From the NCBI RefSeq assembly GCF_000022605.2, contig NC_013454.1, positions 434,001 through 498,000 of the forward strand: a stretch of DNA of 64,000 bases. The letters are read 5' to 3'. A model generated the notes under the pieces. That model saw only the letters and a program-made list of their open reading frames with translations, was not told the origin of the DNA and did not search any database. Both the position numbers and the translations under genes were made by a program. The DNA comes from Blattabacterium sp. (Blattella germanica) str. Bge. Its GTDB lineage: Bacteria > Bacteroidota > Bacteroidia > Flavobacteriales > Blattabacteriaceae. This document shows, in pieces, positions 53,101 to 63,182 of this stretch (position 1 is its first letter; each line of letters starts with the position of its first letter).

Positions 53101-53832
53101 CATGGTCTCTCTATCTTTTAAATATTTTCTAAAAATACTTTGGTATGTATTTTTGAACACCCCATCAAAAGATATATTTACTAAGTTTGTATAAAATGTT
53201 TTGTGTCGACAATGATCTGACCAATAAGCATCCAATATACGAAATTCTGCTTCTGTTGGATTTCGTTTTTCTTTAATGAAATATTTCTGAATAAATAATA
53301 AATCATTTATATCTATGGATAAATTACAATCATTATGAAATTTTTTTATTTTTTCAATAGAAAAATCAATGAAATGATCTACAATTTTAATATCATTTTT
53401 ATTTCCATTGGTCTGATTCAAATTTTCATTTGAATTGATATAATATTTTTTTATTTTATGAAAATCTTGATTTTTATTTATTCCAATTAACTGAATCAAT
53501 TGGCCTGTTTTTACAATAGAATTTGATTTAGGATCTAAAATTTTTATGCATTGCATAGCAGCATCTGCACGATCATCACACTTTTCCGTAAATTTTTCTA
53601 TATAATATGAATTATCAAAATCTATTTTTTGATGTAAAATATCTGTTACAGGATCTACAAAAATCTTTGATAAACTTTCTAAAAAAAGTTCTTTGCTTAT
53701 GTGAAAGATATCATAAATATAATAAACAACTACTTTAGATAATGAAATATCCATACTTTTCAATTCCTGATAGAATTTAATAGAATCAATATCAAAAGGA
53801 ATTTTTTTTTGTATATAAATTCTGAAATTCAT
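50161..53832 (-). CDS. purL: Phosphoribosylformylglycinamidine synthase, single-chain
   Basis: ATP- and glutamine-dependent conversion of FGAR to FGAM. At 1223 residues it is the large one-chain form, so no separate PurS/PurQ is needed. Domains: N-terminal PurS-like part, linker with EAEFRILDAYWSDHCRHKTF, two AIR-synthetase-like halves (FKNETHNHPTEIDPFGGASTCIGG; FDSTVGGTTVLMPF), and a C-terminal glutaminase with LGICNGFQGLI and SHSEGRFYA. It is the longest gene in the window. 17 nt before purE, 21 nt after purB. Confidence 0.95.
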   Translation of the reverse strand: MNFRIYIQKKIPFDIDSIKFYQELKSMDISLSKVVVYYIYDIFHISKELFLESLSKIFVDPVTDILHQKIDFDNSYYIEKFTEKCDDRADAAMQCIKILDPKSNSIVKTGQLIQLIGINKNQDFHKIKKYYINSNENLNQTNGNKNDIKIVDHFIDFSIEKIKKFHNDCNLSIDINDLLFIQKYFIKEKRNPTEAEFRILDAYWSDHCRHKTFYTNLVNISFDGVFKNTYQSIFRKYLKDRETMGRSKDPIHFMDLSNLPATIFYKKGKLKNYVQSREHNACIIRIHVDIIGKKKEKWYLLFKNETHNHPTEIDPFGGASTCIGGAIRDPLSGRAFVYQGLRLSGAADPTNSKTINGKLPQHKICFESAHGYSSYGNQVGLATTHVNEIYHEGYRAKRMEVGMVIGAVPVHFLKQREPKKGDVILLIGGFTGKEGIGGATDSSKEYNANFKKNIQLGQKGNPIIERKIQRFFRKKEVISLIKKCNDFGAGGAAVAIGELSDSLALYLDKIPMKNEKMEAIEIALSESQERMAVVLDPKNVKKFIHLAWEENIMSTPIAEVTDNKRIIFYYKGKEIFNVKSSFMNTRGAPNNQSVSVSSPTSISPFKKSKKILFSKKTFLDTLSRLNIASQKNLVEMFDSTVGGTTVLMPFGGKHQITPSEGSVQKIPILKGTTNTVSLASWGFHPEISSWSPLHGGAYAILECISKIVSMGGDYKNTYFSFQEYYQKLGNNPKNWGKPFSALLGAYHAQMSLGLVSIGGKDSMSGTYNNIHVPPTFIAFGVATGSCLNVISPELKKIGNKIYLYSHHSLKNEMPDFDSIKKVYDQVYEGICSGKIVSVKTVKDGGISVAIAKMAFGNRLGVVINCKEHLLEMSIGSLIIEASSTLSDNFVPIGEVTSNNLLVFNGLHIEINEAINHWFKTLSPVFSYSEIEKSVPTGIYLTKQEKKCDPIVWKCLFKKKGKPRVFIPIFPGTNNEFESVRMFEKEGSIVNTFVFKNLNSQDIIESIFHIKKRIESVQIFMLCGGFSAGDEPDGAAKFIVSILHNPYIKDAIQHFLDKDGLILGICNGFQGLIKSGLLPYGKICLRNNKSPTLTYNKIRKHISQCVHIKVISDQSPWLNGMKNKIYTLPISHSEGRFYASKEITNILFQKNQIATQYVDLEGNPSLDRLYNPNGSIDAVEGLLSENGKIYGRMTHPERYDHGLLKNIPNVHEHSIFKNAVQYFL

Positions 53833-53853
53833 TATTTATGTATGTGATGTAAA

Positions 53854-55290
53854 TTAAACTTGTCTATCCATATTAGATACATCTAAATCAATTAAATGAT
53901 GAAATTTATTTAATATTGGATTCACTTCTTGATCGATAAATTCTAAAGTTTGATCTGAAGAAAAGCCTATAAAATTTTTCGGATTCAGCATTTGATTCAT
54001 TTTTTCTTCATGAATTGGTATTTTTTTGTCATGTAAAATACGTTGAATAAAATCATTTTCTTTTCCCTCTAATTTTATTTTAGAATTTGTTTCCATAGAA
54101 TGAATCCGTATTCTTTCATGAATTTCTTGTCTATCTGCTCCATTTTTTACACACTCGACAATAATGTATTCAGTCATTAAAAATGGAAGTTCTTCTTTGA
54201 TATGCTTTTCAATGATTTTAGGATATACAATAATGTTTTCTAATATATTATTCCAAATCATTAAAATAGCATCTACAGCTAAAAATGATTGTCCGATAAC
54301 TAATCTTCTGTTAGCAGAATCATCCAAAGTCCGTTCTAACCATTGAGTTGCTGCAACCATAGCTGAACTATTGGATAAAGAAATCACATATTTGGCTAAA
54401 GAAGCCATTCGTTCACTACGTATAGGATTCCGTTTGTAAGCCATCGCACTGGATCCAATTTGATCTTTTTCAAAAGGTTCTTCCATTTCTTTCAAATTTT
54501 GTAGTAAACGAAGATCATTACTAAATTTATGAGAAGATTGAGAAATATTAGATAATAAGTTTAACACTTGAGCATCTACTTTTCTGTCATAAGTTTGCGC
54601 TGTAATAGAAAATACATTTTTAAATCCAAATTTATTGGATAATTTACTTTCTAAAGATTTTACTTTTTGTAAATCTCCATGAAATAATTCTTTGAAGCTA
54701 TCAGCTGATCCTATAGTTCCTTTTACTCCTCTGAAATGAATATTTTTTAACCTAAATTCTAATTCTTCTAGATCTAGAAGTAAACTTTGTATCCACAAAG
54801 CAGAACGTTTCCCTACAGTAGTCAACTGAGCAGGTTGATAATGTGTGAAAGCTAAAGTAGGAACATTGTGATATTCTAAGGAAAAGTTTCTGATACGAAA
54901 AATTACATTCACCAATTTTTTAAGCAAAATCTCCAATCCATCACGGATCAAAATAATATCTGTGTTATCTCCTAAAAACGCACTGGTAGCTCCTAAATGA
55001 ATAATAGGTTTCGCTTTAGTAGCCTTTTCGCCAAAAGCATATAAATGAGCCATAACATCATGACGAAATTTTTTTTCATAAAAAGATACCCGCTCCCAAT
55101 CTATATCACATAAATTATTTTTCAAATCATAGATTTGTTCATCGCTGATATTTAATCCTAATTCTTTTTGTATTTCTGCTAAATACAACCACAATTTCCT
55201 CCAAGTAGTAAATTTTTTTTTTGGAGAAAAATTATATAACATTTCTTTGCTACTATATCGTTCGACTAAAGGATTTTTATATTCTTTCAC
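53854..55290 (-). CDS. purB: Adenylosuccinate lyase
   Basis: Cleaves SAICAR to AICAR and adenylosuccinate to AMP, releasing fumarate in both. Fumarase-superfamily marks: HLGATSAFLGDNTD, AFTHYQPAQLTTVGKR (catalytic His) and the mobile loop DQIGSSAMAYKRNPIRSE. 478 residues, the longer lyase form. It is the second gene of the block, 11 nt after purA. Confidence 0.95.
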   Translation of the reverse strand: MKEYKNPLVERYSSKEMLYNFSPKKKFTTWRKLWLYLAEIQKELGLNISDEQIYDLKNNLCDIDWERVSFYEKKFRHDVMAHLYAFGEKATKAKPIIHLGATSAFLGDNTDIILIRDGLEILLKKLVNVIFRIRNFSLEYHNVPTLAFTHYQPAQLTTVGKRSALWIQSLLLDLEELEFRLKNIHFRGVKGTIGSADSFKELFHGDLQKVKSLESKLSNKFGFKNVFSITAQTYDRKVDAQVLNLLSNISQSSHKFSNDLRLLQNLKEMEEPFEKDQIGSSAMAYKRNPIRSERMASLAKYVISLSNSSAMVAATQWLERTLDDSANRRLVIGQSFLAVDAILMIWNNILENIIVYPKIIEKHIKEELPFLMTEYIIVECVKNGADRQEIHERIRIHSMETNSKIKLEGKENDFIQRILHDKKIPIHEEKMNQMLNPKNFIGFSSDQTLEFIDQEVNPILNKFHHLIDLDVSNMDRQV

Positions 55291-55301
55291 AAAAAATATT
55301 T

Positions 55302-56597
55302 TTAGGCAAAAATTTTGAAAAATGAATATTTATTTTTAATAATATTTTGGTTTCTTTCTGAACCTACAGAAACCAATAATATTTCTAAATTTAAATAATC
55401 TTCAATAAATTTAATATATTTTTTACAATTTTCCGGTAAGTCTTCATATTCATGAATATGAGATATATCTTTTTCCCAACCAGGAAAATCCATATAGACA
55501 CCTTGTATTCCTTGTTCTATATTTGCCGGAAAACATTTAATTATTTGTCCATTATATTTGTATTCTACACATAGTTTAATAGTTTTTAATTCACTTAATA
55601 CATCTAATTTTGTAATAATTAAATAATTAATTCCATTTATCATACAAGAATATTTAAGAGCTATTAAATCCAACCATCCACATCGTCTTGGACGTTTTGT
55701 TGTTGCTCCATATTCATTTCCTTTTTGACGTATTACATCACCGATTTCGTTATTAATTTCTGTAGGAAAAGGACCAAATCCTACACGTGTACAATATGCT
55801 TTTGCTACTCCTATAAAATTTTCTAAAAAATTAGGAGGAATTCCAGTCCCTATGCAAACACCTCCTGTAGAAGGAGAAGAAGTGGTAACATATGGATATG
55901 TTCCATAATTAATATCCAATAACATAGCTTGAGCTCCTTCAAACAGAATTTTTTTCTTATTATGAAAAGCATCATGAATTTCATGAACCGCATCTATAAT
56001 GCGATTATAAATAATTTTTGCGTATTCTATATATTCTTCATAAATAGATTCAAAAACAAGTGGTTCTTTTTTATAAACTTTTGTAATAATTTCATTTTTG
56101 AAATCTATATTATATTTTAATTTCTGATAAAAATTTTTAAAATTTAAAAGGTCTAATACACGTATTCCCATACGTGCTGTTTTATCTTCATAAGTTGGAC
56201 CAATTCCACGATGTGTAGTTCCAATAGACTGATCTTCTAATATTTCTTCTTGATATTTATCTAGCAAACGATGATAAGGCATAGTTATATGTGCTCTTTT
56301 TGCCAAAAAAACTTTGGATGTATCAATATTCATGGATTCTAAATCTTGTATTTCTTTAATAAAAGATTGAGGATCAACAACTACCCCAGGGCCCACAATA
56401 CATTTCACATTAGAATAAATAACTCCAGAAGGAATTAAATGAAGAATAAAACGATGATTTTTAACATGGATAGAATGACCAGAATTATTTCCTCCCTGAT
56501 AACGGATTACATAATCTGAATTTTTAGAAAGTAAATCTGTGATTTTTCCTTTTCCCTCGTCACCCCATTGGAGACCAACAATAACATTTGAAGGCAT
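55302..56597 (-). CDS. purA: Adenylosuccinate synthetase
   Basis: GTP-dependent joining of IMP and aspartate on the way to AMP. It begins NVIVGLQWGDEGKGKITDLL (phosphate loop and catalytic Asp), then GGNNSGHSI, GTTHRGIGPTYEDKTAR, FEGAQAMLLDINYGTYPYVT, and TTKRPRRCGWLDL. 431 residues, normal. It is the first gene of the purine block, with a candidate promoter upstream. Confidence 0.95.
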   Translation of the reverse strand: MPSNVIVGLQWGDEGKGKITDLLSKNSDYVIRYQGGNNSGHSIHVKNHRFILHLIPSGVIYSNVKCIVGPGVVVDPQSFIKEIQDLESMNIDTSKVFLAKRAHITMPYHRLLDKYQEEILEDQSIGTTHRGIGPTYEDKTARMGIRVLDLLNFKNFYQKLKYNIDFKNEIITKVYKKEPLVFESIYEEYIEYAKIIYNRIIDAVHEIHDAFHNKKKILFEGAQAMLLDINYGTYPYVTTSSPSTGGVCIGTGIPPNFLENFIGVAKAYCTRVGFGPFPTEINNEIGDVIRQKGNEYGATTKRPRRCGWLDLIALKYSCMINGINYLIITKLDVLSELKTIKLCVEYKYNGQIIKCFPANIEQGIQGVYMDFPGWEKDISHIHEYEDLPENCKKYIKFIEDYLNLEILLVSVGSERNQNIIKNKYSFFKIFA

Positions 56598-56625
56598 GAC
56601 ATTTATACTTTTTGATACTTTTTAA

Positions 56626-56633
56626 CAAAGTTA
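56626..56633 (-). promoter_or_regulatory. Candidate -7 box for the purine block (purA)
   Basis: TAACTTTG on the minus strand, matching TAnnTTTG, 28 nt before the purA ATG and inside the 78-nt gap after ruvB. No clear -33 TTG is found. It could drive the long purA-to-guaA transcript. Confidence 0.35.
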
Positions 56634-56675
56634 ATTGTTATAAATAGATAATAAAAAATATTTCAGTCTATCAGT

Positions 56676-57644
56676 CTATTTTTTTTTTTTTAAATCTCGT
56701 TTGAGATGTTGATACGCTAATTTTGTAGCTTTTCTTCCTCTAGGTGTTCTAATTAAATATCCTTCTTTTATAAGAAAAGGTTCATAAACTTCTTCTATAG
56801 TATCTGAATTTTCGCTAACAGCTGTCGCTATAGTATTAATACCTACAGGCCCCCCTTTAAAGTGATCAATAATAGATAAAAGTATTCTGTTATCCATTTC
56901 GTCTAATCCATTTTTATCTACATTAAGAGCTTGCAATCCTAAATTGCATATATTTAGATCAATAGTCCCGTTTCCTTTTATTTGTGCAAAATCACGAATT
57001 CGACGAAGTAAAGCGTTAGCTATACGAGGAGTTCCACGGCTTCTATTAGCTATTTCATAAGAAGCTTTTTCTGTAATTGGAATATTGAGCAGTTTTGCAC
57101 TTCTATTTACAATATTTTTCAAAAATTTTTTTTCATAATAACTAAGACGAAAATTAATACCGAATCTAGAACGCATAGGAGCCGTAAGCAAGCCAGATCG
57201 AGTCGTTGCTCCTATTAAAGTAAAAGGAGACAAATCTATCTGTACTGATTTAGCATTCGATCCAGAATCTATAATAATATCTATTTTATAATTTTCCATA
57301 GCAGAATACAAATATTCTTCAACTATTGGAGAAAGACGATGAATTTCATCAATAAAAATTACATCGTTCAATTTTAAATGAATCAATAAACCAGCTAAAT
57401 CTCCTGGTTTATCTAAAACTGATCCTGAAGTGACCGTGATGTTAACATGTAATTCATTGGCTACAATATGAGCCAGTGTCGTTTTCCCTAATCCTGGAGG
57501 ACCATGAAATAAAATATGATCTAAAGCATCTTTTCTTTTTTTAGCGGCTTGAATAAAAATCTTCAAATTTTCCAATATATCATTTTGTCCAACAAAATCT
57601 TGAATCGTCTTTGGATTTAAAGATCCTTCTAAAAGAGATGACAC
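56676..57644 (-). CDS. ruvB: Holliday junction branch-migration helicase RuvB
   Basis: AAA+ ring motor that drives branch migration with RuvA. Walker A HGPPGLGKTTLA near residue 50, Walker B VIFIDEIHRLSP, sensor LIGATTRSGLLTAPMRSRFG, and the C-terminal winged helix with TPRGRKAT. Start is a GTG at 57644, directly downstream of an in-frame TAG, so no longer form is possible; the protein is about 15-20 residues shorter at the N-terminus than free-living relatives. It overlaps surE by 16 nt. Confidence 0.94.
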   Translation of the reverse strand: MSSLLEGSLNPKTIQDFVGQNDILENLKIFIQAAKKRKDALDHILFHGPPGLGKTTLAHIVANELHVNITVTSGSVLDKPGDLAGLLIHLKLNDVIFIDEIHRLSPIVEEYLYSAMENYKIDIIIDSGSNAKSVQIDLSPFTLIGATTRSGLLTAPMRSRFGINFRLSYYEKKFLKNIVNRSAKLLNIPITEKASYEIANRSRGTPRIANALLRRIRDFAQIKGNGTIDLNICNLGLQALNVDKNGLDEMDNRILLSIIDHFKGGPVGINTIATAVSENSDTIEEVYEPFLIKEGYLIRTPRGRKATKLAYQHLKRDLKKKK

Positions 57645-58480
57645 GGGCTATACATTTTAATATTAATATTAAAAAAAAAATCAATAATCCAAAGAAAAAT
57701 AAACAGTACAAAATTCCAGGATTTTAAAATATTTAATATAGGATAATTTGTTAAATCAAATTGAATAGGAACAATAGAGATATATCCGTTTTTTAATGCC
57801 CATTCATCTGTATCTATTTTTTCATCAAAATTTACAAAATCACCTCCCAACCAATAATAAGTTCTTCCTTTTGGATTGGATCGTTTATCGAAACTTTCTT
57901 TCCATTTAGATCCTGCCTGTCTACATATTTTAATTCCTTTAATTTGTTCTTTTTTCAATTTTGGAATATTCACATTAAGACTAATTATTTTTTCTGGAAT
58001 AGGATTATAAAGTATTTTTTTTACGATTTGATAAACATATTTTTTGGAGGGTTCAAAATCAGCATTCCAATCAAAGTCTAAAAGAGAAAATCCTACAGAT
58101 GGAATTCCCTCTATACTGGCTTCAATAACTGCAGAAATTGTACCAGAATACATGATGTTGATAGAAGAATTGGATCCATGGTTAATTCCTGATACACAAA
58201 TATCAGGTTTTTTTGGAAGAATTTTATCAATAGCTAATTTTACACAATCTACTGGTGTCCCTGAACATTCCCATTCTTTTTGATTTCCATTATCTATTTT
58301 TATAGAATCACAATACAACACTGTATCCATAGTAATGGCATGCCCAACACCAGATTGAGGTTTATTGGGAGCGACAACATACACGTCTCCTAAAGAATTC
58401 ATAGATTGAACAAGAGCTCTAATCCCTGGGGCTATAATTCCGTCATCATTTGTGACTAAAATAATTGGTTTTTTATTCAT
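57629..58480 (-). CDS. surE: 5'/3'-nucleotidase SurE with hydrophobic C-terminal tail
   Basis: Metal-dependent nucleoside monophosphatase. The N-terminus ILVTNDDGIIAPGIRAL, the Ser/Asn metal ligands SGVGHAIT and SGINHGSNSS, and GTPVDCVKLA are intact. The core ends near residue 256 (LTNYPILNILKSW). A further 27 residues, FVLFIFLWIIDFFF and a short polar end, are not part of the family and look like a membrane segment; they overlap the ruvB start. Probably a lost stop codon. 283 residues against about 255. Confidence 0.93.
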   Translation of the reverse strand: MNKKPIILVTNDDGIIAPGIRALVQSMNSLGDVYVVAPNKPQSGVGHAITMDTVLYCDSIKIDNGNQKEWECSGTPVDCVKLAIDKILPKKPDICVSGINHGSNSSINIMYSGTISAVIEASIEGIPSVGFSLLDFDWNADFEPSKKYVYQIVKKILYNPIPEKIISLNVNIPKLKKEQIKGIKICRQAGSKWKESFDKRSNPKGRTYYWLGGDFVNFDEKIDTDEWALKNGYISIVPIQFDLTNYPILNILKSWNFVLFIFLWIIDFFFNINIKMYSPCHLF

Positions 58481-58546
58481 TTTTTTTACATAAAAAAGCT
58501 ATTTATATAATAATTTTACTACTATTTTTCAAACAAAAACAAAATT

Positions 58547-60673
58547 GTGTCTCCTAAAATCAAAAGACTTCAAAAAATTAAGGCTATAATAATTGGCTTT
58601 ATTTTCATTTTTTTATTGAGTTCTTGTTCTCCATTAGGAGAACAAGAAAAACATCATTTAATACTCAAAACAATATATCAAACACTTCATTTTTTGCATC
58701 CCAATCCCATTTCTATTAATGATGATTTTTCACAAAAAGTATATAATAAATATTTTGAAAAATTAGATAATCAAAAACGTTTTTTCCTGCAAAAAGATAT
58801 AGAAGATTTGTCTTTGTATAAAAATAAAATAGATGATTTTTGGATTTGTGGAGATTCTACATATTTCAACATTATTATCAAACGTTTTTATCAAAGAATA
58901 AAAGAAGTGGAATCCATATGTTTTCAAATTTTAAAGAAACCTTTTGATTTTAATAAAGAAGAAATGTTTTTTATTGAAGGAGAAGTCAAAGATATTTTTT
59001 ATCCAAAAAATCATCAAGAATGTATAGAAAAATGGAGAAAATATTTAAAATATTTGACTTTATTAGAAATAATAACTTCTATCAACCAAAAAAATTTAAA
59101 TGTTTCAAAACAAAAAATTTGGAAAAATGCATTTATGAATGAGGAAAAGACATCTAGAAATAAAGTGAAAGAATCTATTCAGGAATATTTCAGAAAATTA
59201 AAAATAAAAAAAGAATTTGACTGGTTTTCTATGTATGTAAATACTATAACTACCCAATATGATCCTCATACTATTTATTTATCTCCTAAAGAAAAAGAAA
59301 TTTTCGATTTAAACATATCTGGACAAACAGAAGGAATAGGGGTTGAATTACAAGATGATAAAGGATATGCAACAGTCGTTAAACTTATTGTTGGAGGCCC
59401 GGCATGGAAAAGTAACAAAATAGAAATAGGAGATAAAATTATACGAGTAGCAAAAAATATAAATTCAGATTCTATGAATATTGTAGGAATGTTATTGGAA
59501 AATTCCATTCGTTTGATAAAAGGAAAAAAAGGAAGCAAAGTCAAACTAACTATTCAAAAAAAAAATGGATCTATAAAAGAAGTCATTCTAATGAGAGACA
59601 TCATCGAGAAAAAAGAACTCTTCGCAAAAAGTGTTATCATATTGGATAACAATCAAGATAAATACGGTTTGATCTGTTTGCCTGAATTTTATTTTAATCC
59701 TGAAAATAAAAATGGTCGAAATGCTGCTAAAGATATGAAAAAAATTATTCAAGAATTAAAAAAAGAAAATATAAAAGGTCTAATTCTAGACATTAGAAAC
59801 AATGGAGGAGGTTCTTTAGATACTGTAATAGAAATTACCGGTTTTTTCTTAGGAAAAGTTCCTATTGTACAAATAGGTAGATATAACAATAAGAAAAAAA
59901 TATTAAAAAATAATGATGAAAAAATACTATGGAAAGGACCAGTTGTAGTACTTGTTAATGAACTATCAGCATCCGCTTCTGAAATTCTTGCGGCAGCTAT
60001 AGCTGATTATAAAAGAGGAATTATTGTAGGGAGTGCTCAAACATATGGAAAGGGAACAGTGCAAACTATTTATCCATTAAATAGATTTTTATTTTCCAAT
60101 GAAGAATTGGGAGCTTTAAAATTTACCATTAATAAATTTTACCGTGTTAATGGAAGTTCAACTCAATTAAAAGGAGTTAATTCAGATATAGTTCTACCAA
60201 GTACGGGCAATGGAAGTAATGTATCATTAAAACTAATGGAAAAAAATCAACCAAATTCTATGAAATGGGATAATGTGAATCCCATTCCTTTTCACTCTTG
60301 GAACAATAAGAAATTAGAAAGTGTTAAAATTAAAAGCCTTAACCGTTTAAGTAAAAAAAAGGATTTAATGACTATTTATAAAACCATACAATTATTAGAA
60401 AATAAATTTTCAGATAAAAAAAAATTTTCTTTAAACTGGAAAAAATTCTATTCTGAAAATAGAAAAATAAAAACAAAAAACGAAAATTTAAAAAAACTAA
60501 AAAATGATTTGAATATATATGGATTACGAGCTTTTCCTCCTTCTTACAAAATTATTTTAAATGAAAAAAAATTAGAATTGAAAGAACAACAAGAATGGAA
60601 AAAAAATTTGATAAAGGATTTTTACGTATCAGAATGTGTTAACATTTTACGTGATTTTAATGAAATCCCATAA
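58547..60673 (+). CDS. prc: Tail-specific protease, lipoprotein form (S41 family)
   Basis: Periplasmic C-terminal-processing protease. The GTG at 58547 starts a lipoprotein signal peptide with lipobox LSSC (Cys27); no ATG lies ahead of it. A Tsp N-terminal helical domain (about 35-230) is followed by a PDZ domain (about 245-340, with [15 protein letters not shown]), then the catalytic core with [15 protein letters not shown] and [12 protein letters not shown], giving Ser476 and Lys502 as the dyad. 708 residues, full length. The last 17 nt overlap gyrA in opposite orientation. Confidence 0.93.
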   Translation: MSPKIKRLQKIKAIIIGFIFIFLLSSCSPLGEQEKHHLILKTIYQTLHFLHPNPISINDDFSQKVYNKYFEKLDNQKRFFLQKDIEDLSLYKNKIDDFWICGDSTYFNIIIKRFYQRIKEVESICFQILKKPFDFNKEEMFFIEGEVKDIFYPKNHQECIEKWRKYLKYLTLLEIITSINQKNLNVSKQKIWKNAFMNEEKTSRNKVKESIQEYFRKLKIKKEFDWFSMYVNTITTQYDPHTIYLSPKEKEIFDLNISGQTEGIGVELQDDKGYATVVKLIVGGPAWKSNKIEIGDKIIRVAKNINSDSMNIVGMLLENSIRLIKGKKGSKVKLTIQKKNGSIKEVILMRDIIEKKELFAKSVIILDNNQDKYGLICLPEFYFNPENKNGRNAAKDMKKIIQELKKENIKGLILDIRNNGGGSLDTVIEITGFFLGKVPIVQIGRYNNKKKILKNNDEKILWKGPVVVLVNELSASASEILAAAIADYKRGIIVGSAQTYGKGTVQTIYPLNRFLFSNEELGALKFTINKFYRVNGSSTQLKGVNSDIVLPSTGNGSNVSLKLMEKNQPNSMKWDNVNPIPFHSWNNKKLESVKIKSLNRLSKKKDLMTIYKTIQLLENKFSDKKKFSLNWKKFYSENRKIKTKNENLKKLKNDLNIYGLRAFPPSYKIILNEKKLELKEQQEWKKNLIKDFYVSECVNILRDFNEIP

Positions 60674-63125
60674 TAGGTTTATAAACTTTTGCGACATCAG
60701 CTATAGCATCGTTTTCTTTTAAGTTAATCAGTCTAACCCCTTGAGTTGTCCTTCCCATAACTCTTATGCCTGATACAGATATACGTATAATAATTCCTGA
60801 TTTTTTAATAATCATTAAATCGTCTTGATCAGTAACATGTTTAATGGCAATTAAATATCCTGTTTTTTGAGTAATATTTATTGTTTTTATTCCCTTTCCT
60901 CCACGATTAGTTATACGATAATCTTTTAAATTGGACCTTTTTCCAAATCCTTTTTCAGATACGGCCAATAAATGTCCTTTCGCTTTTTTCCCATCCACAC
61001 ATATCATTCCAATCACCATATCATTCTTATTTGTAAAATGAATCCCTATCACTCCAGAAGAAGTTCTTCCAGTTGAACGTACTTTATTCTCTGAAAAACG
61101 AATAATTCTTCCACTTTTTACAGCAATAAAAACATGACTATCTCCCTTAGTTAAAATAGCTTCTAACAAAGAATCTCCTTTACGAATTACAATAGCATTA
61201 ATTCCATCTTTTCTGGGACGAGAGTAATTTTCCAAAGATGTTTTTTTAATAATCCCTTTTTGAGTAACCATCATAACATAGTAATCTTTAACGTACTCTT
61301 TGTTGGTCAGATCTCCCGTTAATATATAGGCATTCACTTTATCATCTTGTTGAAGATGAATAATATTTTGTATAGCTCTTCCTTTAGAAATCTTGGAGCC
61401 TTCTGGAATTTCATATACTCTTAACCAAAAACATTTTCCTTTTTCTGTAAAAAAAAGCAGAAATTGATGATTCGTTGCTATAAGTAAATGTTTAAAAAAA
61501 TCAGATTCTCTAGCTGTGGCACCTCTATTTCCTACTCCTCCTCTTCCTTGACGCTTGTATTCTGACAAAGATGTTCTCTTGATATAACCAGCATGAGAAA
61601 TCGTCAAAACAACCTGTTCGTTTTCAATTAAATCTTCTATATGGACTTTATTTCCTGAATAATCAATCTGTGTACGACGTGAATCTTGATATTTTTTTTT
61701 GATATCTAAAAGTTCTTCTTTGATAATTTTTGTTCTTACAGAATGTTGAACTAAAACATTTTGAAAAAATTCTATTTTTTTGACGAGTTCATCATATTCT
61801 TTTTTCAGTTTATCTACCTCTAAAGAGGTAAGACTTTGCAACCGCATATCTAAAATAGATTTAGATTGATCTTCTGATATTTTAAATTTTTTAATCAGTG
61901 TAGTGCAAGCATCACTATGATTATTAGATTTTTTAATTAGTTGGATCATAAGATCTAAATGATCTAATATTTTAAAAAAACCCATTAATATATGAACACG
62001 ATTTTTACATTTTTTTAATTCATATTTGGAACGACGAATAATAACATCATGTCTATGATCCACAAAATGTTGAATCATATCTTTTATATTTAATTGAAGC
62101 GGTTTCCCATTAACCAATGCTATGTTATTGACATTGAAAGAAGTTTGCAGAGGGGTATATTGAAACAATTTGTTCAATAGGATGTTCGGGTTTGTATTCT
62201 GTTTCAGAATATAAACAATACGTAATCCATTTCTATCCGATTCATCACGAATTTGATAAATACCTTCCATTTTTCCTTCTTTCATTAATCCTATAGTTCT
62301 AGTGATCATATCGGATTTATTCACTTGATAAGGAATTTCATCTACTATGATACATTGTCTTCCCTGAATTTCTTCAAAATGAACTTTTGCTCGTAAAACA
62401 ATACGTCCTTTTCCAGTGTGAAAAGCATTTTTGACTCCATCATATCCATAAATAATTCCGCCCGTTGGAAAATCTGGAGCTTTCATATATTTCATGATCT
62501 CTTCTACAGATAAATTGTTGTTATTGTCTATATAAGCGCAAATAGCATTTATAGTCTCTTTTAAATTATGAGGAGGAATATTAGTTGCCATTCCTACTGC
62601 AATTCCAGAAGATCCATTAATCAAAAGATTAGGAATACGTGTAGGCAAAACTGTTGGTTCTTCTAAAGAATCATCGAAGTTCAATTGCATATCTACTGTT
62701 TCTTTTTTGATATCCAATAACATTTCTTCAGATATTTGTCTCATTCTGACTTCTGTATAACGCATAGCGGCAGGGGGGTCTGCATCTAATGATCCAAAAT
62801 TACCCTGTCCATCTATTAATGGATAACGAAGAGTCCATTTTTGAGCCAAACGAACCATAGTCTCATAAACAGAAATATCTCCATGCGGATGATATTTTCC
62901 CAAAACTTCTCCAACAATACGAGCCGATTTTTTATAAGAACTATTAGAAAAAATTCCTAATTGATACATTCCATAAAGAACTCTTCTATGTACAGGTTTT
63001 AATCCATCTCTCACATCAGGAAGAGCTCTGGATACAATGACAGACATAGAATAATCTATGTAAGATGATTTCATTTCATCTTCTATATTGATGGGAATCA
63101 ATTTTTCTCCTTCACTCAAACTCAT
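60657..63125 (-). CDS. gyrA: DNA gyrase subunit A
   Basis: Breaks and rejoins DNA for negative supercoiling with GyrB. The catalytic Tyr123 lies in [10 protein letters not shown]. The N-terminal DNA-binding core has [21 protein letters not shown], and the C-terminal beta-pinwheel has the GyrA box in the form [10 protein letters not shown], needed to wrap DNA. In the region [12 protein letters not shown], positions equivalent to E. coli Ser83 and Asp87 are Ile84 and Glu88. 822 residues, near normal. aroB lies 57 nt upstream in the same direction. Confidence 0.96.
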   Translation of the reverse strand: MSLSEGEKLIPINIEDEMKSSYIDYSMSVIVSRALPDVRDGLKPVHRRVLYGMYQLGIFSNSSYKKSARIVGEVLGKYHPHGDISVYETMVRLAQKWTLRYPLIDGQGNFGSLDADPPAAMRYTEVRMRQISEEMLLDIKKETVDMQLNFDDSLEEPTVLPTRIPNLLINGSSGIAVGMATNIPPHNLKETINAICAYIDNNNNLSVEEIMKYMKAPDFPTGGIIYGYDGVKNAFHTGKGRIVLRAKVHFEEIQGRQCIIVDEIPYQVNKSDMITRTIGLMKEGKMEGIYQIRDESDRNGLRIVYILKQNTNPNILLNKLFQYTPLQTSFNVNNIALVNGKPLQLNIKDMIQHFVDHRHDVIIRRSKYELKKCKNRVHILMGFFKILDHLDLMIQLIKKSNNHSDACTTLIKKFKISEDQSKSILDMRLQSLTSLEVDKLKKEYDELVKKIEFFQNVLVQHSVRTKIIKEELLDIKKKYQDSRRTQIDYSGNKVHIEDLIENEQVVLTISHAGYIKRTSLSEYKRQGRGGVGNRGATARESDFFKHLLIATNHQFLLFFTEKGKCFWLRVYEIPEGSKISKGRAIQNIIHLQQDDKVNAYILTGDLTNKEYVKDYYVMMVTQKGIIKKTSLENYSRPRKDGINAIVIRKGDSLLEAILTKGDSHVFIAVKSGRIIRFSENKVRSTGRTSSGVIGIHFTNKNDMVIGMICVDGKKAKGHLLAVSEKGFGKRSNLKDYRITNRGGKGIKTINITQKTGYLIAIKHVTDQDDLMIIKKSGIIIRISVSGIRVMGRTTQGVRLINLKENDAIADVAKVYKPIMGFH

Positions 63126-63182
63126 TTTTTTATGAGATTTTTTTATAATATAAAGAATATTAATAAATTAAGAAAAAAATGT

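Noticed and set aside
41458-56597. Purine block as a horizontally acquired island
   Set aside because: Base composition, codon style and lack of mobile sequences or flanking repeats match the rest of the window.
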